From: an uncultured Chitinophaga sp.
Lineage (GTDB): Bacteria; Bacteroidota; Bacteroidia; Cytophagales; Cyclobacteriaceae
NCBI GenBank assembly: GCA_902168205.1
Contig: CABHOK010000003.1
Span: 186,001-250,000 of the forward strand
DNA length: 64,000 nucleotides
Direction: 5' to 3'
Shown here piece after piece: positions 9,032 through 17,500 of the stretch. The first letter of the stretch is position 1; each line of letters starts with the position of its first letter. The notes beneath the pieces were generated by a model. That model saw only the letters and a list, made by a program, of their open reading frames with translations, made no database searches and was not told the DNA's origin. Both the position numbers and the translations under genes were made by a program.

Positions 9032-10153
9032 GATCCATACATCATTTTCATGAGCAAAGGTATAGGTTTCTGCCGGCCGTAAAGCCGTGATGTCCGTCTG
9101 CTGATATTTAGTGCCCTTGTTTGAAAATGGAAACGTAAGCGTGGTGTATACCATGCGCATGGGGTTTTCATAGGTAACGCTTACTTTATGCTCACCTTCT
9201 TCGTTGGTTGCTTTTCCGATCTGGTAAGTTACCGGTTGCGTATTGTAGAAGAGGTATCGTTCCCTGCGATGGCTCCGATCAAGCGCAGAGTCAAGTTTGT
9301 ATATGTGTGGTGATGTAAAGCTATAGAGATTAAAAGGTGAGATGTTGGATATATCCGTGGCAAGGGCAGCTTCTACATTACGCTTGGCGCGGATCACGGA
9401 GTAACCAGTTTGCAATATATACTCATTGCGATAATGGGAGCGGGTGTTGACGTATGCCGAGTAAATATCTTTGATCTTTTGTGCCGGCGCTACTTTACCA
9501 TTCTCCGTTTCGATCATGGCATTCAGATCGTGATCTGCTTTTTGCTGCAGTAATTCTATTCGCTTGCGAATGGTTTGTTCGACCAGGTCGGATGGAGGTG
9601 TAAACTTGATAAAGGTTGTAGAAAAATATACTATAGACAGCACAAGTACAGTTAGTGCTGATATGATGAAAGACCTTTTTCTAATGGTATCAGCTATAAA
9701 TTTCCTGGGTGTGATTTTTTCGCTCTTGAGTTGCTCTTGTATCTCCTCGAATAGTTTGTTCGCAACGAAATCAATTCCACGCTCAGATCTGAGGGAAACA
9801 ATATTGGCCATCGGTGCGAATTTAGTAGCTAGTTCCTCTGGGGTAATGTTATAAAGTACAGGCAATAAAGTCCTTTCGCCATCGACTTCACGTTTCATAA
9901 AAAAGAAGAACTCATTCAATGTCCAATACTTCGAAATGTAGGTTGGACTTAGTATTGTTACTCCGAAACGGCATTGATTCAGGTTGACATGAATTGAAGT
10001 TGCCAGAGGATTACCGACTTTAAGATTTCTTCCAGAATACCATACACGCAGTCCCTTCTCAACAAGTTTTTTGTCGAGCTCATTAGCAATGGCCTCTTTG
10101 TCTTCCATCGCATGCGATATAAAGACGTCATAGGTATAGTTCTTGGCTTTCAT
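9014..10153 (-). CDS. TIR domain protein with one transmembrane helix and a C-terminal extracytoplasmic domain
   Basis: 379 aa. Residues 6-135 form a TIR domain: YDVFISHAMEDKE (strand A and box 1), RVWYSGRNLKVGNPL, then GVTILSPTYISKYWTLNEF. The glutamate at position 81 (W-x3-E) lies where the NADase catalytic residue of SARM1-type TIRs sits. A basic segment leads to one helix at about 161-183. The remaining 195 residues are predicted extracytoplasmic: a helical stretch, then a beta-rich tail (RERYLFYNTQPVTYQIG, KVSVTYENPMRMVYTTLTF). No known family was recognised for this part. It follows the LytTR regulator gene by 59 bp on the same strand, so it may be co-transcribed with the kinase and regulator. 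It could be a signalling TIR or an anti-phage NADase; context does not decide. Confidence 0.8.
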   Translation of the reverse strand: MKAKNYTYDVFISHAMEDKEAIANELDKKLVEKGLRVWYSGRNLKVGNPLATSIHVNLNQCRFGVTILSPTYISKYWTLNEFFFFMKREVDGERTLLPVLYNITPEELATKFAPMANIVSLRSERGIDFVANKLFEEIQEQLKSEKITPRKFIADTIRKRSFIISALTVLVLSIVYFSTTFIKFTPPSDLVEQTIRKRIELLQQKADHDLNAMIETENGKVAPAQKIKDIYSAYVNTRSHYRNEYILQTGYSVIRAKRNVEAALATDISNISPFNLYSFTSPHIYKLDSALDRSHRRERYLFYNTQPVTYQIGKATNEEGEHKVSVTYENPMRMVYTTLTFPFSNKGTKYQQTDITALRPAETYTFAHENDVWILKTVE

Positions 10154-10212
10154 GGTTCCGGTTCATATAGTGCTATGCGATTCGGAAATATACCGTAAGG
10201 CTTTGTAAAGTA

Positions 10213-10929
10213 TTACCGTATGATCTTTAAAAGTCCCATCAGGTCATCACGATATTCCTTGCTCATTTGTATTTCTATTTCACCCATCTTAATACTGTTT
10301 CCATCGAGCGAGGTAATCCGGCTTACGTTTACGATGTACGAGCGATGGACCTTAACAAAATCTTCATGGTTCAGTTGCTCGTAAACGTTGTTCATACTGG
10401 TAGACAATGTAAACGTGCGGGTGTCGGTAATTACTTTGCAATACGACCGATCAGCTTCCAGGTATAGAATCTCCTCCAGGTTGAGCTTGGTATATACCTG
10501 GCTTTCTGTTCTTACAAATGCAGGTCGCGCTAAACGGTTGCCGGCAGCGGGTATATGTTTGGCATTGCTAAAGGCGAGATCAATAGCCCGTATCAGATCT
10601 GCTTCGTTAAATGGCTTTGTTAAATAATTAGCAGGTTGTGTTTTCTTGGCGCGATCCAGTGTTTTGTTGTCAGTATAATCGCTGAGGTAGATAATCGGAA
10701 TTGCCAGTTGTTTTGAAATGATCTGCGCGGCTGATATACCATCCAGCGCTCCTGCTAATTCAATGTCCATCAGGATAAGATCCGGATTTTTGCTTTTTGC
10801 TTTTTCGATCGCTTCTTCTCCGCTGGAACATGTAGCAACAACTTCGAGTGAATGCTTCTCCAAACGCTGCGCGATATCTTCCGCGATCAGGAGCTTGTCT
10901 TCAACAATAAGTACTTTAATCTTTTCCAT
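10213..10929 (-). CDS. LytTR-family response regulator
   Basis: 238 aa. The receiver domain (1-120) has the acidic pair ED at 10-11, the phospho-acceptor D55 (LILMDIEL) and the conserved lysine in TKPF (about 105). A LytTR DNA-binding domain follows (about 140-236), with YLEADRSYCKVITDTRTF and FVKVHRSYIVNVSRI. Its ATG at 10929 lies 4 bp from the stop codon of the histidine kinase, so the two form a cognate pair. LytTR proteins bind direct repeats upstream of their targets; none was identified here. Confidence 0.93.
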   Translation of the reverse strand: MEKIKVLIVEDKLLIAEDIAQRLEKHSLEVVATCSSGEEAIEKAKSKNPDLILMDIELAGALDGISAAQIISKQLAIPIIYLSDYTDNKTLDRAKKTQPANYLTKPFNEADLIRAIDLAFSNAKHIPAAGNRLARPAFVRTESQVYTKLNLEEILYLEADRSYCKVITDTRTFTLSTSMNNVYEQLNHEDFVKVHRSYIVNVSRITSLDGNSIKMGEIEIQMSKEYRDDLMGLLKIIR

Positions 10930-10932
10930 AGG

Positions 10933-12822
10933 TCAGGTAACTGGTATTTGTAACGTGAAAGTAGTTCCGGTATAAGATTGTACGCTGATCTTGCCTTTAA
11001 GCTCGCGTGTTAGTGTTTTTACCATGCGCAGTCCAAATGACTGCGGTGTCTCATGCTGTGCTGCCTCCGGTATACCGGGGCCATTGTCAGTGACCTGAAG
11101 GATCAGTTCACTGGACTGGGGAGCCGATATACTTATTTGCAAGGCTGGTGCAGGATGTTCGTTATAGGCATACTTCATGGCGTTGCTTACAATTTCATTC
11201 AATATTAGCCCGGTGGGAATCGCTTTGTCAACATCCAGGTATATATCAGTACTGTTCAGGGTAAACTCCAGCTTATGTGACAATCCGTATGTGTGCATCA
11301 GGTACGTCACCAGTTCCTGTATATACTCCTTCATGTTAATGGTACGGTTGTCCTGATCACTATATAGTTTTTTGTGAATGAGTGCCATGGTGTTAACACG
11401 ACTTTCACTGCTCTTGATTACTTGTATCGCATTCTCATCTGTAAGGTGTCGTGATTGAAGACTTAATACACTTGAAAGTACCTGGAGGTTATTTTTTACC
11501 CGGTGATGCAGTTCCTTTAACAAGTTCTCTACCCGGTTTTTATTACGCTGGCTCTGCCGATAGCCATAGTATAACAATGCTGCTATAACAGTTATAAGGG
11601 TAACTATAATGATGAGACTTTGTATCCAGGTTTGCTTGGTTTTTATTTCAGCATGTTGCAGTGCTTTGTCTTGTTCGAGAATACTGATCTGCTGTTCCTT
11701 CTTCTCCGTTTCATATTGTATTTGCATCGAGGTGAGGCTTTCCACCTTTTCATGATCCAGGAGACTGTCTTTTACGATCATCAGTTCATTGGCAAAATGC
11801 AGTGCCTTTTTATAATCAGACCGGTTGCTGTAGAGTTGTACTTTTAGCTCGAGGTTTTTTCGCAGTTCGTCCAGCGAACCCGCCACGCGTATGTGATCTT
11901 CCGCTTCGAGTATAAAATTTTCTGCAGCGGGTAAATCATTCGATAGCAGTTTTACTTTGCCCAGGTTATTTAACGCGATGGCTTCGTTAAGGCGTTCTCC
12001 AAATTCTTTCTTTATAGCCAGCGACTCCCGGAAATACGACTCCGCTTCTTTTACTTTATTTTGAGACAGGTATGTTTCACCGATCAGGTTCAAGGTGGTG
12101 CCAACAGCATTTCGGTCGCCTGCATTCTTTTTAATATCAACAGAACGGAATAGATTTTTCAAGGCACTGTCATACTGATGCAGGCTGATATATACTTCAC
12201 CTATGTTGTTGTAAGATTGCCCGATGCCCTTCGTGTAATCAATTTGCTTTCGTATTGCCAGGGCTTTGCTATAGTATAGCAGTGCATTGGTGTAGTCTTC
12301 TAATTTGGCGTATACTGCGCCAATGGTGTTATAGCAAGATGCCAGCGTGCGGTCAGGCTTTTGATGTTCTAATATAGTCAACGCACGAAAGGCGTGTTCC
12401 AGAGACTTCTCGTACAAGCCGAGATTTTTGTAAAGAAGCGAAAGGTTGGTCTCAATAATTACAATATGCGTAGTGTCACGGGCTTCTTCATAAAGTGCGA
12501 GTGCTTTGTTGTAATAGAATAACGTGCTGTCTGAGAAACCCTTGTTGTTATAGGCAACGCCCATGCACTCGAAGGTTGATGCGGTGAGATCAGGCTTTTT
12601 AGTGGAGTACCGGATGGATCTATAGTAACAGGACAGGGCACTGTCATATTCATGTGCTGTTAAGAAATCATAACCGATATGTGAAAGGTGCGAAGCTGCT
12701 TTGTCGGGATCGTTCTCGCGAATGGCTGTAGCTAATAGTGTTTTGAGGCTGTCTGTTTTTGATTGGGCAGTGCAGCACAACGGGATACATAGAGCAAGCG
12801 CGAGCAGGTATGCAAGCTTCAT
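10933..12822 (-). CDS. Sensor histidine kinase, TPR sensor region with HisKA_2/HATPase
   Basis: 629 aa. A signal peptide (MKLAYLLALALCIPLCCTAQ) is followed by some eight TPR units (about 25-340, e.g. ASCYNTIGAVYAKLEDYTNA), a coiled coil, one membrane helix (about 400-420) and a HisKA_2 dimerisation domain. The H-box is ELHHRVKNNLQVLSSVLSLQ. The ATPase domain has NEIVSNAMKYAY (N-box) and DNGPGIPE (G1 box). Periplasmic TPR arrays in these Bacteroidota kinases probably sense a protein partner. Downstream regulator 4 bp away. A strong terminator separates it from the upstream lipoprotein gene. Confidence 0.92.
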   Translation of the reverse strand: MKLAYLLALALCIPLCCTAQSKTDSLKTLLATAIRENDPDKAASHLSHIGYDFLTAHEYDSALSCYYRSIRYSTKKPDLTASTFECMGVAYNNKGFSDSTLFYYNKALALYEEARDTTHIVIIETNLSLLYKNLGLYEKSLEHAFRALTILEHQKPDRTLASCYNTIGAVYAKLEDYTNALLYYSKALAIRKQIDYTKGIGQSYNNIGEVYISLHQYDSALKNLFRSVDIKKNAGDRNAVGTTLNLIGETYLSQNKVKEAESYFRESLAIKKEFGERLNEAIALNNLGKVKLLSNDLPAAENFILEAEDHIRVAGSLDELRKNLELKVQLYSNRSDYKKALHFANELMIVKDSLLDHEKVESLTSMQIQYETEKKEQQISILEQDKALQHAEIKTKQTWIQSLIIIVTLITVIAALLYYGYRQSQRNKNRVENLLKELHHRVKNNLQVLSSVLSLQSRHLTDENAIQVIKSSESRVNTMALIHKKLYSDQDNRTINMKEYIQELVTYLMHTYGLSHKLEFTLNSTDIYLDVDKAIPTGLILNEIVSNAMKYAYNEHPAPALQISISAPQSSELILQVTDNGPGIPEAAQHETPQSFGLRMVKTLTRELKGKISVQSYTGTTFTLQIPVT

Positions 12823-12860
12823 AGGTATAACTACAGGTATTGCTCACAAGATAAACAAAA

Positions 12861-12887
12861 AAACGGTGAAGTATAGCTTCACCGTTT
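12861..12887 (-). terminator. Intrinsic terminator after the small lipoprotein gene
   Basis: An 11-bp perfect stem (AAACGGTGAAG and CTTCACCGTTT) with a 5-nt loop. U-rich tracts are present in both directions, strongest on the minus strand, where it follows the lipoprotein stop codon by 15 bp. Confidence 0.88.
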
Positions 12888-12902
12888 TTAAATAACACAC
12901 GC

Positions 12903-13034
12903 TTACGGCTTGGTAGGAGGAGGGGGAATTGCGATCGGATCGTCCTCGGAGTTAGTCGGTGTTACCGATTCTTCTGTGCAGCTTACAGCCGTGAGGCCCG
13001 CTATAAATAAAAAGATGTATGCTAGTTTTTTCAT
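12903..13034 (-). CDS. Very small lipoprotein with proline-rich tail
   Basis: 43 aa from the ATG at 13034; the frame is open further upstream but MKKLAYIF starts a textbook lipoprotein signal with lipobox LTAVSC. The mature part would be only about 25 residues (TEESVTPTNSEDD followed by IAIPPPPTKP). No function is known. It is a monocistronic unit, with its own terminator at 12861-12887 and a structured region upstream. Small Pro-rich lipoproteins of this kind are common but uncharacterised in Bacteroidota. It may be a real product or a decayed remnant of a larger lipoprotein. Confidence 0.6.
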   Translation of the reverse strand: MKKLAYIFLFIAGLTAVSCTEESVTPTNSEDDPIAIPPPPTKP

Positions 13035-13387
13035 TGTTATAAATTTTTGGTTAGGGTCGTCCGTGACGTGCTGCTTGAGAAAGGGCATGGAAATCCCGGG
13101 TCAGGTCAAGTGAATGACCTGATATTGATTTACTGCCGTCTCCGCGGCAGCCTGCCGCAGACATTTACTTTTTGAAATGTGGAGGAGTGTGGGGCTTATA
13201 GCTGGTAACTTTCCCCACGGAAGCAACACAGCTGTAAGCGCCTTACTATAGTTTGATCGATCGCGCTAGCGTGATGTAAAGGTGTAGATATAGGATGGTT
13301 AAGATATTGTCGATAGGACTGCGTATTCTTCCTGTTTTTTTACTCTTTTTTCTAAATTGTTTTCTATTTCTTTTAACTTGTTAGTAT
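13035..13387. other. Structured 353-bp intergenic region
   Basis: The region separates divergent genes (lipoprotein, minus; orphan protein, plus). It holds a perfect 8-bp-arm inverted repeat (13101-13122), a GC-rich hairpin at 13138-13162 (GCGGC and GCCGC arms plus outer GTCT and AGAC), and two interleaved complementary pairs: GTGGGG (13189-13194) with CCCCAC (13213-13218), and CTTATAGCTG (13195-13204) with CAGCTGTAAG (13229-13238, one mismatch). This A-B-A'-B' order would allow a pseudoknot. No known RNA family was recognised, and no clear promoter box was found. Confidence 0.4.
13101..13122. promoter_or_regulatory. Perfect inverted repeat, possible operator
   Basis: TCAGGTCA and TGACCTGA arms are separated by 6 nt (AGTGAA). 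It lies 67 bp upstream of the lipoprotein ATG. The geometry (TGA/TCA half-sites, 6-nt spacer) differs from the CCTGATTTTTGTCAGG sites and no regulator can be assigned. Confidence 0.4.
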
Positions 13388-14158
13388 ATGAGTAAAGTAA
13401 AGGTTGATCATTTGCATAAACTGTTGTATGCATTGCATAAGAAGACAGGGCTGGAGCTTTCGACAAAAAATTTGCAGACTATTTCAGAGAAGATAGAAGG
13501 TATAGGGAGTGATTACCTGTATTGGAAAATTCAATACCCAATAAAGGACAAGAAGAAAAATGATACAATTGGATTGCGAATCACTCAGTTGGATAATATT
13601 GCTCGATATTTAGGATTTGAAAATTTTCAAAATTTTATAGCGCATATAGAGCTGGATAAAGATCCGCAGATCATGAGTCTTATCGGTAATTATTATAGTT
13701 ATGTTCGCAGAAATTCAGAAAAAGAAAAATATATACTCCGGTCGCCCGTAAAAATCGAGCAGCGTAAAGACGGTAAGATCGAATTTCAGTTAAAAGGACC
13801 TGCCTATACATTCAGAGGCGAGATATATAGTAAGAAGGGTTGTATTTTCATTTTAATGAAAGCAGATGAAGGAAAGGTATTTCATCACATCTATAAAATA
13901 GGAGACCGGCAAACTCCCTCGGTGATGCAGGGAGTTTTTTCAGGTGTGTCCACTGCGTTTGATCCCATTGGCGGAAGAACGGTGTTGGTGCGTACCGAAG
14001 AGCCCTATACATTGCTGAAGAATGCAAGCCTTTCGGTTCATGAACTTCGTAAATCAAAAATGGCGGTGGAAAAACGCCTCGCTGTATATTTTAAAGAATA
14101 TTCCAATAATAATATAGCGCCCAACCGATCTTCCACTTTTGGAATAAGTGACTTGTAG
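13388..14158 (+). CDS. Conserved hypothetical protein, soluble, two-part
   Basis: 256 aa, no signal peptide or membrane helix. Residues 1-95 are helical and lysine-rich (LHKLLYALHKKTGLELSTKNLQ, cited in part; ending RITQLDNIARYLGFENFQNF). This resembles an N-terminal module seen in other Bacteroidota proteins, where a short helical unit with a LxxIAxYLGFxxF pattern precedes varied effector or sensor domains. Residues 105-256 look beta-rich (KIEFQLKGPAYTFRGEIYSK, then GCIFILMKADEGK). No enzyme motif is visible. No operon partner is present: the left neighbour is divergent and 415 bp follow before the next gene. The function is unknown. Confidence 0.7.
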   Translation: MSKVKVDHLHKLLYALHKKTGLELSTKNLQTISEKIEGIGSDYLYWKIQYPIKDKKKNDTIGLRITQLDNIARYLGFENFQNFIAHIELDKDPQIMSLIGNYYSYVRRNSEKEKYILRSPVKIEQRKDGKIEFQLKGPAYTFRGEIYSKKGCIFILMKADEGKVFHHIYKIGDRQTPSVMQGVFSGVSTAFDPIGGRTVLVRTEEPYTLLKNASLSVHELRKSKMAVEKRLAVYFKEYSNNNIAPNRSSTFGISDL

Positions 14159-14573
14159 CGAAAGTTGTCTCATGTTGCAACGTATCTTTTGCCCTGGTTA
14201 CCACGGTGAGGGTATACGTATTATTGTCTCAAAATCTCAAGTTGATTTATTGTGCTGTTATAGCGGTGAGCAATTCTCTCTACACTGCTATATTTTCTTT
14301 AGCGAGACCAAAACTTATTTACCTGCACTACCTGCGTAAGATTCATTCTTCTTTTTGAAAAATGTGCCGTAAGTGGTATATTATTTTTGTATTATAAATG
14401 TACAGGATATAGAAGTATCAACATTGGTTTATAACAGTTTCTCGTAAGCCTAAGAATTACCGTGTTGCTATTCGCCTCTTTCTCATCTACTCTACCTAAG
14501 GCGAATGTTATTTGTACTGCGATGTCGGAATTGTCTTTAGCTGAAATTATAGGAAGGTAGTCGTATTGAACTT
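14159..14573. other. Intergenic region before the giant surface protein gene
   Basis: 415 bp with no convincing gene. TATTTTTG at 14382-14389 fits the -7 box on the plus strand, with a TTTG at 14354-14357 at a slightly long spacing (24 bp). If used, the leader of the downstream gene would be nearly 200 nt. No clear terminator for the preceding gene was seen. Confidence 0.35.
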
Positions 14574-17500
14574 TTGAAAAAACAACCCCCAACTATGATC
14601 CGTTTATCAGGTATAAAACTGGTATTGTCTGTTACGTTCCTAATTCTATCACTCTTTCCCGCAGCGGGAGTCTTTGCCCAATGTGTAGGCTTGCCTGCTG
14701 TCTCATCGCTGGGTAGTAACAAATTCCCGGTAGGGCTATGTGCCCCCGTTAATGCCAACGTAACGTACAACGTTTCATTTACATCACCGGTACCGGCAGG
14801 AACGTTGGAACTTATATATGACTGGAGTGATGGAAGTCCGCAGGAAGTAATTCCGCTAGTAACTGGTAATACACAATATTCAGCTGCACGAACACATACT
14901 TTTCCGGCCGAGAGTGATTGCGAGTATCCGGTGGTTATCACGCTGCGATACAACGGTGTGCTCTGTACAAATACAAGACAGTTGCAGAAGATCGCTTCCT
15001 GGAGAACGGATAATCACAACGGAGCTGAGATTGGACTTGTTGTTCCGGGTACCGGACTAACGGAGCACTTTGTCTGCGAAGGAGATAACATTGGTATATC
15101 CTTTAAAGACGAAAGTAAATGGAACTGTAGTTCTCAATATATAGAGACTCCTCCCAATCCTATTGAAACTCCCAATACGGAAGGCCGCTGGCAACAGATC
15201 ATTTACAATACAGGAAGTGGAAGCAAGATTCCGAATATCAGCATTGATGGTATTCCGGTAACGGGTAATGGCGGTGCTGATGTCATTACAAACTATAACG
15301 ACCCGCGCGGTATAGCCTTTATGGCAAGCCCTGTATATTATGAAGATGCACGCAGAAGACCTTCGTTGCTCATCTCGGCACCCGGTGGCTTTGGTGCAGG
15401 TTTTCCAAAGGCAGGCGATTCATTTGCGATCACGTTACGCTACTGGAACTTTTGTAATCCGTATGATGATCCTGCTATACCAGGTCCTCCGGTTGATGCA
15501 GCGAATGGTGATCACCCTCCCGTTGTAAGAACATCCTATATAAGAATTGTAGCTCCGCCCACGGCACCTGTAGCAACCAATCAATCCGTTTGCAATGGTA
15601 CAACACCGTCTGCTTTTACGGTAACCGGTGTACCTACTGCTAATATAGTTCGTTGGTATGCAAATATTCCGAACCCGGATCGTCCCGGCAGTTTGATTGC
15701 AACGAGCAGGACACTCGCCATAACAGCGCATCCGGAATGGGTAAACAACACAACAGCTGGTGCTATGAAAGTGTGGGTAAGTCACCAGGCGACAACAGCT
15801 GGTGCTACCAATTGTGAAAGTCCAAAAACTTTAGTAGTGCGTGCTATACGTGAAAGTCTCACCGTTCCCGATCCCGTTATTCCTCTTCAAACCGATGTTT
15901 GTAACCGGAGTCCTGTAACGGTATCACTGCCTGCACCGGTTGTTGAACCGGTAGGCGGTGCTACATCCTATATATGGACAGGTTCCAGCGGTGTAACGCT
16001 TACTTCGAGCTCTGCGTCTTCAGCAACGTTCTCAACCAACATTACAAACTTTGGTACGGCCCTATATGTAGATCGCACCATAACCGTTACGCGTCAGTAT
16101 ACTGCGGCACCTACCTGTGCCAAGGCACGCGTGTTCACCATTCGTATTTACAAGCCTGCTGTTGCAGGTGTGCTGGCACCTGTAGCCGATGTATGTGAAA
16201 ATGTAGCTGTGAGTCCGATAACGCTGAGCGGCTATACCGGTGACATTGCGCGCTGGGAAGTCAAAAAAGATGCCGGTAATTATGAGTTATATACCGGAGG
16301 TGCTTCGGGTGCATCGATCACACCTGGAATTTTAACTGCGGGTGTATATACCTTTCGTGCTGTTGTCAAGAATGGCGGATGTAATGAAGTATATAGTAAT
16401 GAAGAAATCGTTGAAGTTTTTGCGCAGCCTGTAAAAGCAAGCGCTGGTCAGGATCAGTTTATCTGTACATCATTGAGTTCTGCTGCACTGGATGGAAGCA
16501 ACCCGGCTCCAGGCACCGGGGTATGGTCGTATGTGTCCAGTATACCGGCAGGTTTACCGGCACCGGCTTTTTCTACCCATGCGAATGATCCACATACATC
16601 TATATCGGTGCAGGCCGCGTATGCCGGTGTATATAGAATGCGTTGGACTGTAGTCAATGGATTATGTTCCAGCTTTGATGATGTTATTATTGATTTCGGT
16701 ACCAATCCTTCTGATCCGGATGCAGGACAAGACCGCGCCGTATGTGCGCAGATTGCAGACCTGCAAGGCAACGCACCGGCTATTGGTTCTGGTACTTGGA
16801 CTGTAGTAAGCGGGCCCGGTTGTAGTGGCGATGCTTGTCCGGTTACAATTGTTACACCTACATCTCCAACTTCGATGGTGGAGTTGAAAGGACCAACCTA
16901 TACCTATGGTAATTATACTTTTCGTTGGTCGATCAGCAGCGGTGGTAATAATTGCTTTTTGAAATCCGATGAAGTGACCATTCGCTTTGATGAGCCGATT
17001 CGTGTCAGTGCTTCCAACGTACAGGATATATGCCTGGATGCAACGAAGCTTGATCCGATTAAAATTACCGGCACGGTAGAAGGTATATTTTCACAAGCCT
17101 CCTGGCAACTTGTTTCCGGCACGGGTACGGTAACGGCCAGCACTATAACCGGCTCGGGTATATATACTGTTGAAGCTTCCTATATACCTACTGCGAATGA
17201 CTATACGAGCGGTGCTCCCATACAGGTAAAACTCTCAGCGCAACCCAATGCCTCCAGTTCCTGTAATTCGGTAGAGCAAACAATTAATATTATCATGGAT
17301 CGCAAGCCGAATGCAGATGCCGGTGTAAATATGCCGTTTGTTTGTAACGACTATGTGAAACTGAATGCAGCAGCTCCGCTCTATGGCGCTGTTGGTACAT
17401 GGACCAGTACGCAACCCGGTATAATGTTCGATAATCCGAACGATCCGCAGACAACGGTACGAAATTTACCGGCAGCACCGGGCAGTGCTATAGTAACGTG

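Noticed and set aside
13101-13122. A fifth copy of the CCTGATTTTTGTCAGG operator
   Set aside because: The arms are TCAGGTCA/TGACCTGA with an AGTGAA spacer; the order of half-site elements differs and the T-rich spacer is missing.
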